A model generated the notes under the pieces. That model had not been told where the DNA came from and did no database searches. It saw only the letters and a program-made list of their open reading frames with translations. The position numbers and the translations under genes were made by a program. 64,000 bases of DNA. Source: Clostridiales bacterium (lineage in GTDB: Bacteria > Bacillota > Clostridia > Lachnospirales > Lachnospiraceae). Below, one piece after another: positions 52,535-61,841 of the stretch (position 1 is the stretch's first letter; every line of letters begins with the position of its first letter). Location of the stretch: positions 1 to 64,000 of the forward strand of contig JALEHN010000047.1 of assembly GCA_022770525.1 (NCBI GenBank), read 5' to 3'.

Positions 52535-53613
52535 TATTGATTACCATCTGCCTGTGCGGTGTCCGGTTTTTGTCCTGAAGATTTCTCGTCTTCATTCTTT
52601 TTCGCGTCACCGATACCGTAATATGCTCTGACTTTGCTGTCAAGTTCTGCCATCAGTTCAGGCCGCTCACTGATATACTGTTTTGCGTTTTCACGACCCT
52701 GGCCGATTTTTGCATCATTATAGGAGTACCATGCCCCGCTCTTGTTAATGATACCGACATTTGCCGCAAGGTCAAGAATATCGCCGACAGCAGAAATACC
52801 CTGGCCGAACATGATATCAAACTCAGCTTCCTTAAACGGCGGAGCAATTTTATTTTTAACAATTTTGACACGGGTACGGTTGCCGATAATCTCGCCGCCC
52901 TGTTTAATGGCTTCAATGCGTCGTATATCCATACGTACAGAGGAATAAAACTTTAACGCGCGTCCGCCGGTGGTTGTTTCAGGATTGCCATACATGACTC
53001 CGACCTTTTCACGAAGCTGGTTAATAAAGATAACGATACAGTTCGACTTACTGATGACTGCTGTCAGTTTTCTAAGTGCCTGTGACATAAGACGTGCCTG
53101 CAGACCTACGTGTGAATCGCCCATATCGCCTTCAATCTCTGCTTTCGGTACAAGTGCGGCAACAGAATCCACAACGATAATGTCTATAGCTCCTGAACGA
53201 ACCATCGTTTCAGTAATTTCAAGCGCCTGTTCGCCGTTATCAGGCTGTGATATGTAAAGATTGTCAATGTCTACGCCGATTTTTTTGGCATACACAGGAT
53301 CAAGTGCATGTTCTGCATCGATAAATCCTGCGATGCCGCCTCTTTTTTGAACTTCGGCAACCATATGAAGTGTGACGGTTGTCTTTCCTGAAGATTCAGG
53401 TCCGTAGATTTCGATGATTCTTCCTTTCGGAACGCCGCCAAGACCAAGAGCAAGGTCAAGACTTAAAGAACCGGTAGGTACTGTTTCCACATCAATGGAG
53501 GCACCTTTGTCGCCCAGCTTCATCACGGAGCCTTTACCGAAATCTTTTTCAATTTTTGAGATTGCCGCATCGAGTGCTTTGAGTTTATCTGTGTTGCTGA
53601 CTGTTTTTTCCAT
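52534..53613 (-). CDS. recA: Recombinase A
   Basis: 359 residues. Walker [14 protein letters not shown], Walker [14 protein letters not shown], and the L2 loop region [26 protein letters not shown] are all standard. RecA carries out strand exchange and triggers LexA cleavage. A second ATG at 53625 would add four residues but leaves no room for the AAAAGG site, so 53613 is preferred. LexA boxes lie over its promoter. Confidence 0.98.
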   Translation of the reverse strand: MEKTVSNTDKLKALDAAISKIEKDFGKGSVMKLGDKGASIDVETVPTGSLSLDLALGLGGVPKGRIIEIYGPESSGKTTVTLHMVAEVQKRGGIAGFIDAEHALDPVYAKKIGVDIDNLYISQPDNGEQALEITETMVRSGAIDIIVVDSVAALVPKAEIEGDMGDSHVGLQARLMSQALRKLTAVISKSNCIVIFINQLREKVGVMYGNPETTTGGRALKFYSSVRMDIRRIEAIKQGGEIIGNRTRVKIVKNKIAPPFKEAEFDIMFGQGISAVGDILDLAANVGIINKSGAWYSYNDAKIGQGRENAKQYISERPELMAELDSKVRAYYGIGDAKKNEDEKSSGQKPDTAQADGNQ

Positions 53614-53708
53614 ATGTTTTTCCATCCTTTTAATAATATAATGCCGTCCTGAAATGTATGAACGCCCGTCTGAAGACTTAAAAATCAGATGATTTTATTT
53701 TATAAACA

Positions 53709-53765
53709 CGAACATCTGTTTGATTTAACTGGTTTTATCATATCGCATGTATGTTCGAAAGTCAA
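53709..53765 (-). promoter_or_regulatory. recA promoter with LexA boxes
   Basis: On the minus strand, TTGACT (53760-53765), 17 bases, TATGAT (53737-53742). The spacer contains the box-like CGCATGTATGTTCG (53744-53757), and a closer match CGAACATCTGTTTG lies downstream at 53709-53722. This is the expected arrangement for LexA repression. The 53614-54031 gap holds this promoter, the repeat at 53815, and nothing else I can support. Confidence 0.85.
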
Positions 53766-53814
53766 GTCTTTTTTATGGGAAATTCAAAGAGTCATAGAAA
53801 AAATGTTATTGTAA

Positions 53815-53937
53815 ACAGGCAGGTAATTTCGGTACCGAAATTACCGTATAAAAGTCTTTTGGCTTCGGATTTTGGCCATTTTAAATGCGAAGCATGGCCA
53901 AAATCAGTTACAGTACGCACATGGTGTGTACTGTAAC
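53815..53937 (+). repeat. Three-hairpin intergenic repeat, copy C
   Basis: 123 bp, near-identical to copy B: perfect 24-bp palindrome (53822-53845), hairpin 2 (53868-53879 with 53894-53905) and hairpin 3 (53907-53920 with 53924-53937). It lies 50 bases upstream of the recA -35 box and 95 bases after the end of the CPBP gene. Confidence 0.9.
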
Positions 53938-54031
53938 GAAAGAGTGTTAAAGAAAATCCGGTATTTTCTATAAACCATGACATGGGTTGTTATAGTTATA
54001 TTATAATCGAACAGCTAAAGCTTGTAAATCA

Positions 54032-54883
54032 TTATCGTTTTGCAAAATTCGACATGATACGATCCGGGGTGAACCTCCTTTGAAAAAGGTACACGATAAA
54101 TAAAGTGATTGCAAGGCATGCTGCGGCTGTAATCATCATGACATCTGTATTCAGTGTGAAATTCATGTACTGCATCAGGATACCCGGGAGATTAAAGCAT
54201 ATATGAAAAATCACAGGTGCAAATAAGCTTCCGGATTTTTCGTAAATATAGCTGATCAGTATGCCGGCCGCCGCCGCCGCTGTTGCCTGAACAATATTTT
54301 CATGGAAAATACCAAAAAATATCCCTGTTAAAATAATGGCCTTAAATCCGCTGCCTGTACAGGTGCGTATACGGTTCTGGATTAACCCTCTGAAGATAAG
54401 TTCTTCTGTGACAGGGACAATAAGTCCGGTACCGATCAGCTGTATCACAAGAGGTTCATTAAACAAAATATCATTGACATGCCTGTAGCTTTCTATTTTA
54501 TCGCTTAAAGATAATAATGTAGTGATAAAACTCAGGGTAATGCTTGAGCAGACAGCTGCCAAAATGACAAAAATATACTGCCATGACAGGTGTTTATTTT
54601 TTAATACGATAATCCTGCTTTTTTTTCTGTCTGACAAATAAAAAGTCAATAATAACGGAAGGGCAATGACAGCAGACAAGGTTGTCAGAGCCACTGTATG
54701 TGTGTTTAAATAGTTTTGCACAGTCATTTGGAGTGCAGACAAAGACGCATCAGAAGACTCAGCTATTGTATATCTGAAGTATAACGGAACAATCAGTGAC
54801 AGTACCAGCTGCTGCGCCAATATATATATGAGCACCGGATAAAGACAGCGCCAGATTTTAATCAGTTGCTGCTGAATATACAA
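54032..54883 (-). CDS. CPBP family intramembrane metalloprotease
   Basis: 283 residues with about seven membrane segments. The active-site motifs are EELIFRGLIQNR, GIFFGIFHENIVQA and PVIFHICFNLP. It ends a tight operon with an ABC transporter (3-base gap to the permease gene). It may process a peptide handled by that transporter or provide immunity; the substrate is unknown. Confidence 0.9.
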   Translation of the reverse strand: MYIQQQLIKIWRCLYPVLIYILAQQLVLSLIVPLYFRYTIAESSDASLSALQMTVQNYLNTHTVALTTLSAVIALPLLLTFYLSDRKKSRIIVLKNKHLSWQYIFVILAAVCSSITLSFITTLLSLSDKIESYRHVNDILFNEPLVIQLIGTGLIVPVTEELIFRGLIQNRIRTCTGSGFKAIILTGIFFGIFHENIVQATAAAAAGILISYIYEKSGSLFAPVIFHICFNLPGILMQYMNFTLNTDVMMITAAACLAITLFIVYLFQRRFTPDRIMSNFAKR

Positions 54884-54886
54884 TTT

Positions 54887-55789
54887 TTACCGCTCCTTTT
54901 TGTTATTAAATCTGTAACGATTTTTAATCCTACGGTGTTTGTGGTCTTTTAAATAATATACTGCCAGTGCGGTAAAAATGCAAATAAAAATAACCTGTAC
55001 CGTAATACTGAGCGGTACAAAATGTTTGACTGCAAATTCCGGCATGCCAAGTCTTAAAAACCATGAACTGACATTCGAGACAGCCGCTACCTGATTCATA
55101 AGAATGCAGGCAAACGTAACACCCGGACTAAAAAGGAGAATCAGTGACAAAATACCGATATCCGATGAAATAAAGTCGGTGTTAATGCGTCTGATATAGG
55201 ATCCGAAATATACAATAAAAAATGAACCGAAAATCAGAATGATTTCAATGCCGTAAGTTAAAAGCGAAGCAAAGGTCGTCTTTTTAAATAAGGATGAGCA
55301 GAAAATACCGATGCTGCCGATGAAAAATATGGCAAAGATAAGAAAACACAGGGTGATCAGAATGTTTTCAAAACTGATGCCGCCGTAAATTAATGCTAAT
55401 CCGATAACAGGAAGTCCGGATACGATAATCAATAATATACTGGCTGCAGCAGACATCAATTTTCCCGAAATAATCTGATAAGGTTTCATACCTGAAGTCA
55501 TCAATATATCAAGCGTCTGCTTTTCTCTCTCGCTGGAAATCAGTCCTGCGGTGATTGTCGGTACGATAAACAGCAATAAAATGAATTCTATCACTGACAT
55601 AAAAATGTACATATAAATATTGTATCGAAAATGAATTCTCCCATTCCAGGCCGATGTTTCCTTCATATAAAAAACAAAACCTATGCCGATCAAAGATAAT
55701 ACAGTATTAAAAATAACAAGCAGAACAGATGAACGCGGGGTTCTGACAGACAGTTTCAGTTCTTTATTAAGCATGGGATTTATTCTCAT
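54887..55789 (-). CDS. ABC-2 type transporter permease
   Basis: 300 residues, six membrane segments. The cytosolic coupling segment SSEREKQTLDILMTSGMKPYQIISGK is typical of ABC-2 permeases. Its start overlaps the ATPase gene by 23 bases. With the ATPase it forms an export or membrane-remodelling transporter of the gliding/YtrEF/NatAB type; the cargo is unknown. Confidence 0.9.
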   Translation of the reverse strand: MRINPMLNKELKLSVRTPRSSVLLVIFNTVLSLIGIGFVFYMKETSAWNGRIHFRYNIYMYIFMSVIEFILLLFIVPTITAGLISSEREKQTLDILMTSGMKPYQIISGKLMSAAASILLIIVSGLPVIGLALIYGGISFENILITLCFLIFAIFFIGSIGIFCSSLFKKTTFASLLTYGIEIILIFGSFFIVYFGSYIRRINTDFISSDIGILSLILLFSPGVTFACILMNQVAAVSNVSSWFLRLGMPEFAVKHFVPLSITVQVIFICIFTALAVYYLKDHKHRRIKNRYRFNNKKER

Positions 55790-56714
55790 ATTCCGCCTCC
55801 TGACTTGTTAATTCGAGAAAGAGTGATTCAAGTGTTCCGTGTTCACGCCTGAATTCTGTGACAATGATATCATTTGCCAAAAGAATTTTTAATATTTCCG
55901 AAGCCTCCTTATCTGTACCTGTAAAGCTGATGCGTATTTCATTACCAATGTAGGAAAGATTTTTCACATTTTCATTAAATCTGAGCATTTCAGCTGCCCG
56001 GACAGTATCGGAGGCAACATTGACAATCAGCGTTCGTGCCTCATTTTCAAGACCAAGAATATGGCTGACACTGTCTTTAATGACCATGCGGCCGTTTTTG
56101 ATAATGCCAAGGTGCGTGCACATCTGAGAAAGCTCGGATAAAATATGTGAGCTTATGATGATGGTCATCCCCTGTTGATTCAGCTTCTGAAGAATCTGTT
56201 TCATTTCAATCCGTGCTTTCGGATCAAGACCGGATGCGGGTTCGTCAAGAATCAAAAGTTTCGGCTGATGAATCAGACACCTGGCAAGGCAGAGCTTTTG
56301 CTTAAGCCCCCGCGAAAGACTGTCAACATACTGATTCTTCCTGTCTTCCATATGGACAAGGCGAAGCAGCCGCTCACAGATGGCGTTAAAACGGGTACCT
56401 GTAATATTGTGAATAGAAGCAAAAAATGCCATATATTCAGAAACTTTTAAATTGTCATAAACACCGAAAAAATCAGGCATATAGCCGATATGCTTCAGAT
56501 AGTCGTACATATTGTCATAAATACTTTTGTTTTCAAATAAAACTGAACCGGACGCAGGACGATGAAGTCCCGCAAGTATTTTTAAAGTTGTTGTTTTGCC
56601 GGCACCGTTGGCACCGACAAATCCAAGCATTTCCCCCTGATCGATGGAGAAATTTAAATCATCAAGGGCGCAGAAAGAGTCATAATATTTATATACATTT
56701 TTAACCGTTATCAT
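55767..56714 (-). CDS. ABC transporter ATP-binding protein
   Basis: 315 residues. Walker A GANGAGKTTTLK, the signature LSRGLKQKLCLARCL, Walker B LLILDEPASGLD and the H-loop SSHIL are intact, with a CcmA/NatA-like C-terminal extension. It overlaps the 830-residue protein's stop by 4 bases. Confidence 0.95.
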   Translation of the reverse strand: MITVKNVYKYYDSFCALDDLNFSIDQGEMLGFVGANGAGKTTTLKILAGLHRPASGSVLFENKSIYDNMYDYLKHIGYMPDFFGVYDNLKVSEYMAFFASIHNITGTRFNAICERLLRLVHMEDRKNQYVDSLSRGLKQKLCLARCLIHQPKLLILDEPASGLDPKARIEMKQILQKLNQQGMTIIISSHILSELSQMCTHLGIIKNGRMVIKDSVSHILGLENEARTLIVNVASDTVRAAEMLRFNENVKNLSYIGNEIRISFTGTDKEASEILKILLANDIIVTEFRREHGTLESLFLELTSQEAEYENKSHA

Positions 56715-59203
56715 TGCTGCGCTTCTCCTTTCAGTGAAATCACCGGCATCAGTGTCATTTTATCAAAAGATATGTTTTTGTTATTAAGCAGAATTTTCAG
56801 ACGATGGTCTTTTGTATACGCTGTCAGCATTTCACTGTCAGCATCGGTCAGCAAATCAAACGCATCGTAAGCTTCCGTTTCATAATTATACACCATAATG
56901 GTAATATTCTCGTCTGCATCTGCAAAAATAGATGTAACAGCCATGTTTTTCGGCAGCTGATAAGTAATTTCCAGCTGATCTGAATAAAAATAAGTGTAAT
57001 CAAAGGTTTCCCTGCATTCACACGGCAGTGCGGAAATATCCGGTATGAATATTTCCGGATTTTTTGTGCCGTACATAATTTGGGCGGTTTTAGTGACAAC
57101 AAGGCTGCCTTGCTGTTCCCAGTCGGTATAGCGAAGTGCATCACTGGCATATGAGTTTTTAACACCTGCAAAATAGACAGGGCGCCTCTGAGGGCTTTCA
57201 ATATAGCGTTCGTTAAAAATTGCATTAAACAGCTGGTTTTGCAAACCGTTTCTCTGATCGTTATCTTCAATATTCAGAAGCTTCATTATACTTTCATATT
57301 CCCTGCTGCTTCTTTCAGCTGAATCATAGCTTTCCACATCGGCATTTTCAAGATGCACCGTTTCACCGGATTTAATGGCACCGGTAAGAATGATACGGTC
57401 ACCGATGAAAATACCGGAATAATCAAGGTCGTTTTCTGTATGATTTGTAATGTCTATCGTATATTTTCCGGCATCGGAAGTGATACTTATATCAAAATTA
57501 TCAGATGTCGCATAAGATTTTGCACCGTTAAAATACCATTCTGAAAAAGAGGCATTATTGTTAATAGTAATATCTGTTTCATGATTTCCCGGAGCATAAC
57601 CGATATCATATGGACCGAAATGATGGTATTCTTCTGAAAAAGTGTAATCAAAAAAATAATCATAATATATATTGCTGTCGGTATATAAATACCGGAGCCT
57701 GTACATATCAGGTATCTTCAGCTGATAGTTTCCTTTTTCAGGCAGTGTCAAAGAGATGTTTACATCTTCAAAAGCATCAGATTCATTGTACCTGATGATC
57801 GTTGATTGATTTAAAAAAGGTCTGTCTTTTCTTGTTTCGGAAGAAACCAGTAAAATCACACATAAAAAAATAAGTGACATGCACGGTATAACCACCCAGA
57901 ACCATTGCCGTTTATCAAATTTTTTTAATAACAGATAGGCCGCAGGACCGATGATTATGATATAAATGATTAACAAAACAATATATTTGACCAGACTGAA
58001 ACTTTTTACAGAGACTGTATTTGGAAGCATTGCCTGAATCGTATAATATGAAGGATAATCATCATATTCGTTTAAGTTAATGGCGTTATTAGTACGGATC
58101 TGCCTGTTAAGAATTTCGGAGATCACGGCCCCGGCACCTTCCCATGATGAAAATTCTTCAGAATCAAAGTAAAAATTCAGAGAAATGATATTTCCCCGTC
58201 CGTAAGTGCAGTGCTGAAGCATTGTATCTAAATTAAAATCGCTGTTACTTACAGTGTCACCCTCATATATATCAACAGTTACGGGGTCGCAATAAATCGT
58301 TTGATTATCAACGATCAGAGAAGAACGGGTATTGCGCGCATTGATAATCTGATCATTGGTCGGATTTGTATGAAGGCGTTCATTTTTTAACGGCGATTTC
58401 AGATAATTATATGCTGTACCGGATATTTGAAAATCTGTTGAAACAGATGTTCCTTTTGATTCCATATATTGCGGCATTACATGAAAGGCATTCCAAAGCT
58501 GACTGTAATTGCATGCCGGTCCTGTAATCAGTGTGCCTCCGTCACGAACCCATTCTTTAATGGCATCCGTCTGCTCCTGTGAAAGCTTTGTAACATCGAA
58601 AGAACCGATAAAAATAATATCCAGCGGCTTTAAAGCTGACGGGGCTTCAATGGCCGGTAAAGCCGAAAGGTCATTTAAACGCATAGCATAGTAAGAAGCA
58701 TAATTTTCTGAATACAGGACAATTTTGTCAAGATAATCTGTGCGTTCGATATGATTTGTTAAAATACCTGTAAAAATATCATTTGTATTGTAATTTAATG
58801 TAAGCTCTGTATTCGAATAGATGACCCGGTCATCAGAATCGATGACTTCTATGAGCATTTCTGTATATGAAGGGATAAATCCCGCGCTGATGATCACGGT
58901 ATCCGAGCTGCCTGATGCAAGTGAAAAATGCTGTGCATAGGCAGATTTTTTCTGATCCTCGCCGGTATAAGTCAGACGTATCATGCCGGACACGGCCGGA
59001 CCGTTATTGGTCATACTGACAAACACCGGTGTCTGCCTGTAATATTTTGAGTAATTATTGTAGCCGTAAGTCACTTCAATATGAATATCGCCTTCGGTGT
59101 CTTTAACTTCTGACGCGAACACAGACGATGCCATCAGCATGTAAATAAAACATATATTTAAAAGAAGCAATAAGCATTTTTTGAATTTGCTTTTCATAGG
59201 CAT
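56711..59203 (-). CDS. Unknown 830-aa exported protein with two membrane segments
   Basis: A signal peptide (residues 1-30, ending SSVFA) is followed by a beta-rich region of about 140 residues. Next is a segment like a class I glutamine-amidotransferase fold (PLDIIFIGSFDVTKLS, WVRDGGTLITGPA), and then two membrane helices (about 405-426 and 434-454). The remaining 370 residues are beta-rich and extracellular. I know similar proteins next to ABC-2 transporters (often annotated as DUF4350-like), but cannot place this one. It is coupled to the kinase gene upstream and the ATPase downstream. Confidence 0.82.
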   Translation of the reverse strand: MPMKSKFKKCLLLLLNICFIYMLMASSVFASEVKDTEGDIHIEVTYGYNNYSKYYRQTPVFVSMTNNGPAVSGMIRLTYTGEDQKKSAYAQHFSLASGSSDTVIISAGFIPSYTEMLIEVIDSDDRVIYSNTELTLNYNTNDIFTGILTNHIERTDYLDKIVLYSENYASYYAMRLNDLSALPAIEAPSALKPLDIIFIGSFDVTKLSQEQTDAIKEWVRDGGTLITGPACNYSQLWNAFHVMPQYMESKGTSVSTDFQISGTAYNYLKSPLKNERLHTNPTNDQIINARNTRSSLIVDNQTIYCDPVTVDIYEGDTVSNSDFNLDTMLQHCTYGRGNIISLNFYFDSEEFSSWEGAGAVISEILNRQIRTNNAINLNEYDDYPSYYTIQAMLPNTVSVKSFSLVKYIVLLIIYIIIIGPAAYLLLKKFDKRQWFWVVIPCMSLIFLCVILLVSSETRKDRPFLNQSTIIRYNESDAFEDVNISLTLPEKGNYQLKIPDMYRLRYLYTDSNIYYDYFFDYTFSEEYHHFGPYDIGYAPGNHETDITINNNASFSEWYFNGAKSYATSDNFDISITSDAGKYTIDITNHTENDLDYSGIFIGDRIILTGAIKSGETVHLENADVESYDSAERSSREYESIMKLLNIEDNDQRNGLQNQLFNAIFNERYIESPQRRPVYFAGVKNSYASDALRYTDWEQQGSLVVTKTAQIMYGTKNPEIFIPDISALPCECRETFDYTYFYSDQLEITYQLPKNMAVTSIFADADENITIMVYNYETEAYDAFDLLTDADSEMLTAYTKDHRLKILLNNKNISFDKMTLMPVISLKGEAQQ

Positions 59204-60417
59204 TAACCTTTCAGATTGGTTTCTTTGGATATAAGCGGAAGGCTTACTTTAAAAACAGTACCCTCCAGAGAACTCTGGGCTGTAATGATTCCTTTGTGAC
59301 TTTCAACAATCGCTTTGGCGATGGACAAGCCAAGACCGGTGCCGCCCAGGGTTTCTTCTCTCGAATGCTCAACTCTGTAAAACTTGTCAAATATCAGCGG
59401 CAGATCTTTTTGAGGAATGACAAGACCGTAATTTTTAATGGCAGCGGTAACAAAGGTTTCATCATGACTGATATCTACATAAACAATCTTGCCGTCTTTG
59501 CCATATTTGATTGCATTGCTGATCAGATTTTCAAAGGCTCTGGCAAGAAGGGTGCTGTCGGCCATGACAGGCGCTGCAGGCGTATCTGTATGTAATTCAC
59601 ATACAAGATGGTTTTCTGTAAAATAAGGATAAAATTCATCAATCTCCTGCTCAAGCAGTTTTACAAGGTCGATCTTTGAAAATTTTAATGGCATCTGGCC
59701 ATAAGTGAGCTTCGTAAAACTGAACAGATCTTCAATTAATGTTTTTAGCTTTTCTGCTTTATTATAAGCAATTTGTATATAGGTTTTCTTTTTTTCTTCT
59801 GTCAGTTCCGGATGTGTATTTAAAATATCGAGATAACCAATGATTGAGGTTAACGGTGTTCGAAGGTCATGGGCAACATTGGTTATCAGTTCATTTTTCT
59901 TTTTTTCCGCGGCCTGTTCAGATTTTTTCAAATACTCAAGATCCATCGTCATGCAGTTAATATTATCTGCGATGATTGAAAATTCATCATTATATCTGAC
60001 AGGAACTCTTGTTTCAAAGTGACCTTCTGATATTTTCTCAAGGGCACCGGATATTTCCTGAAGGTAAAGGACCGTTTTTCTCGTCAGCAGCAGGAAAACG
60101 GTTAAAAAAATAGTAATTGAAAGAATAATCAATACCGCATAAAACAGGACCCCAAGATAATTAAAAGCTTCTGCACCGCCCTTTGAAGGCATAATAGACG
60201 GATAATTATTCATATTATTTTCTGCGGGAGGCACATAGCTGCCGTTTGCTTCAATAACAGATAACTCACGGTTTTGGGGGCGCTTCCGATAAAAAATATT
60301 AAAAGCATATATTGCTGCAAAATCAAAACAGAATGTAATGACCATGGATAAAATAGTATACAGCATCATCTTGATGCGGTAACTTGTATGTAATTTAGCT
60401 TTCAATTTTATATCCAA
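59203..60417 (-). CDS. Sensor histidine kinase, VanS-like
   Basis: 404 residues. Two membrane helices (about 17-38 and 89-112) flank an extracellular loop of 50 residues; HAMP follows, then the phosphoacceptor His183 in NVAHDLRTPLTSI. The ATPase has NLISNAIKYG, GGTGLGLSIA and a DKFYRVEHSREE F-box. It overlaps the response regulator gene by 23 bases. VanS-like describes similarity in arrangement only; there are no vancomycin resistance genes here. Confidence 0.92.
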   Translation of the reverse strand: MDIKLKAKLHTSYRIKMMLYTILSMVITFCFDFAAIYAFNIFYRKRPQNRELSVIEANGSYVPPAENNMNNYPSIMPSKGGAEAFNYLGVLFYAVLIILSITIFLTVFLLLTRKTVLYLQEISGALEKISEGHFETRVPVRYNDEFSIIADNINCMTMDLEYLKKSEQAAEKKKNELITNVAHDLRTPLTSIIGYLDILNTHPELTEEKKKTYIQIAYNKAEKLKTLIEDLFSFTKLTYGQMPLKFSKIDLVKLLEQEIDEFYPYFTENHLVCELHTDTPAAPVMADSTLLARAFENLISNAIKYGKDGKIVYVDISHDETFVTAAIKNYGLVIPQKDLPLIFDKFYRVEHSREETLGGTGLGLSIAKAIVESHKGIITAQSSLEGTVFKVSLPLISKETNLKG

Positions 60418-61096
60418 CCCCCCAAACCGTCAGAATAATCTGCGGGCTTTTCGGATCATACTCAATTTTTTCGCGAAGCCGCCGTATATGTACCATCACC
60501 GTATTATTTGCTTCATAAATTTTTTCGTTCCATACTTTTTCAAATATTTCGTCAGTTGAAAAAACTCTGTCCGGATGACTTGCCAAAAGCTTAAGAATTT
60601 CAAATTCAATCGGTGTTAAAGCAACATCCCTGTCTCCGACAGTCACTTTATGCCTTGACACATCAATGGTAATATCTTTAATACATATCAGGCTGTCAGC
60701 TGATTTACTGACATTCGGATTTAATTCCATATAACGCCTCAGCTGGGATTTAACCCGCGCAGTCAGCTCAAGGGGATTAAAAGGTTTGGTCATATAATCA
60801 TCCGCACCTGCACTTAAGCCCACAATTTTATCAAGATCTGCGGATTTGGCACTGAGCATAATGATCGGTATATTCTTTTTTTGCCTGATACGCCTGCACA
60901 TTTCAATGCCGTCGATTACCGGCATCATAATATCAATAATTGCCAGTTTGATATCATGCTTTTCTAAAAGTGCCAGCCCGTCTCTGGCATTAAATGCTTT
61001 GTGTACAACATAATCTGCGCTGCAAAGATATATTTCAACCAGATCAGCAATTTCAACATCATCATCCACTACAAGTATTTCTATAGAATTTCCCAT
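60395..61096 (-). CDS. Response regulator, OmpR/VanR family
   Basis: 233 residues. Receiver domain with Asp11-12 and phosphoacceptor Asp55 (LAIIDIMMP), Lys in MTKPFNPLEL, then a winged-helix effector (FEILKLLASHPDRVFSTDEIFEKVWN, VMVHIRRLREKIE). AGGAGG is 8 bases from the ATG at 61096; upstream starts are not used. It is the first gene of the regulator-kinase-830 aa-ABC-CPBP operon. Confidence 0.95.
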   Translation of the reverse strand: MGNSIEILVVDDDVEIADLVEIYLCSADYVVHKAFNARDGLALLEKHDIKLAIIDIMMPVIDGIEMCRRIRQKKNIPIIMLSAKSADLDKIVGLSAGADDYMTKPFNPLELTARVKSQLRRYMELNPNVSKSADSLICIKDITIDVSRHKVTVGDRDVALTPIEFEILKLLASHPDRVFSTDEIFEKVWNEKIYEANNTVMVHIRRLREKIEYDPKSPQIILTVWGVGYKIES

Positions 61097-61123
61097 GATC
61101 ATACCTCCTGTTTTAAAATCAGC

Positions 61124-61169
61124 GGGGGATTTGCAAAGAAACAATTTGATAGCTTTACTAAAATCCCCC
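61124..61169 (-). repeat. Inverted repeat in the leader of the two-component operon
   Basis: GGGGGATTT (61124-61132) and AAATCCCCC (61161-61169) are perfect 9-bp arms. They lie 28 bases before the regulator start, within the presumed 5' leader, downstream of a TATACT-like -10 element. It may be a regulatory hairpin. Confidence 0.6.
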
Positions 61170-61293
61170 ACATATATTGAATACAGTATAACATATCAAA
61201 AAAAAATAGTCCTTACATTTTTCTTGCTTTTACAAAGCATTTCTTAAATCACAATAAACTCAGTTTCATGTGCATTCCCGCATCCTCGCGGAT

Positions 61294-61380
61294 CTTTTTT
61301 ATGATACATGAAACGCTCCTGTATCATAAAAAAGTGTACACAAAAAATGCTTTCTAAAAAAACATTTTTTGTGTACACTT
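61294..61380 (-). terminator. Tandem terminators after rnpB
   Basis: Two consecutive long hairpins: 61332-61349 with 61363-61380 (18 bp, core AAGTGTACACAAAAAATG) and 61294-61308 with 61320-61334 (15 bp, core TTTTTTATGATACA). On the minus strand the first ends in TTTTTTATG, 6 bases after RNase P RNA. Confidence 0.85.
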
Positions 61381-61385
61381 TAAAA

Positions 61386-61726
61386 CAAGTCTGCCTGTAA
61401 GCCGGGTTATGTCGAGAATAATCATCTATCTAGCCTTACTGTCGCCAGTAAGATCAAGCGACCTACCCTGAAACACGACGGGCCGCCGTATTGTTTCATA
61501 TGTGGTCTTGCTTCGGATGGGGTTTACATGGCTTGCCCTGTTACCAGGACAACGGTGGTCTCTTACACCGCCTTTCCACCCTTACCGGTCACAGACCGGC
61601 GGTATATTTCTGTTGCACTTTCCTTGAAGTCACCTTCACCGGACGTTATCCGGCATCCTGCCCTGTGAAGCCCGGACTTTCCTCACCCGGCACTTTCGTG
61701 CCGGCCGCGATTATTCAGCAAACTTG
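61386..61726 (-). ncRNA. rnpB: RNase P RNA (bacterial type A-like)
   Basis: About 341 bases. P1 forms between GCAAACTTG (61718-61726, + strand) and CAAGTCTGC (61386-61394). On the minus strand the conserved core GAGGAAAGTCCGGGCT follows the 5' stem, ACAGAAATATACCGCC is in the middle, and the end has CCGGCTTACAGGCAGAC. It is the catalytic RNA that matures tRNA 5' ends. It lies between its own promoter (61734) and tandem terminators. Confidence 0.96.
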
Positions 61727-61733
61727 CCTGTTT

Positions 61734-61762
61734 ATGATATCACTGCAGTTTTTAAATGTCAA
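61734..61762 (-). promoter_or_regulatory. Promoter of rnpB
   Basis: On the minus strand, TTGACA (61757-61762), 17 bases, TATCAT (61734-61739); start predicted near 61727, matching the RNA's P1 stem. Confidence 0.8.
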
Positions 61763-61773
61763 CAGAGATTTAA

Positions 61774-61813
61774 AAAACAGCCTCAAAAATTCAGGCATTT
61801 TCAAAGCTGTTTT
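61774..61813 (-). terminator. Terminator after the nucleoside kinase gene
   Basis: AAAACAGC and GCTGTTTT (61774-61781, 61806-61813) close a hairpin on the minus strand followed by T residues. Confidence 0.7.
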
Positions 61814-61841
61814 GTAGATTTTCCCTACGCTTAACATTTTT

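Noticed and set aside
59203-61096. Vancomycin resistance regulation
   Set aside because: The kinase and regulator resemble VanS/VanR in layout, but no vanHAX-type genes follow; the linked genes are an ABC transporter and protease.
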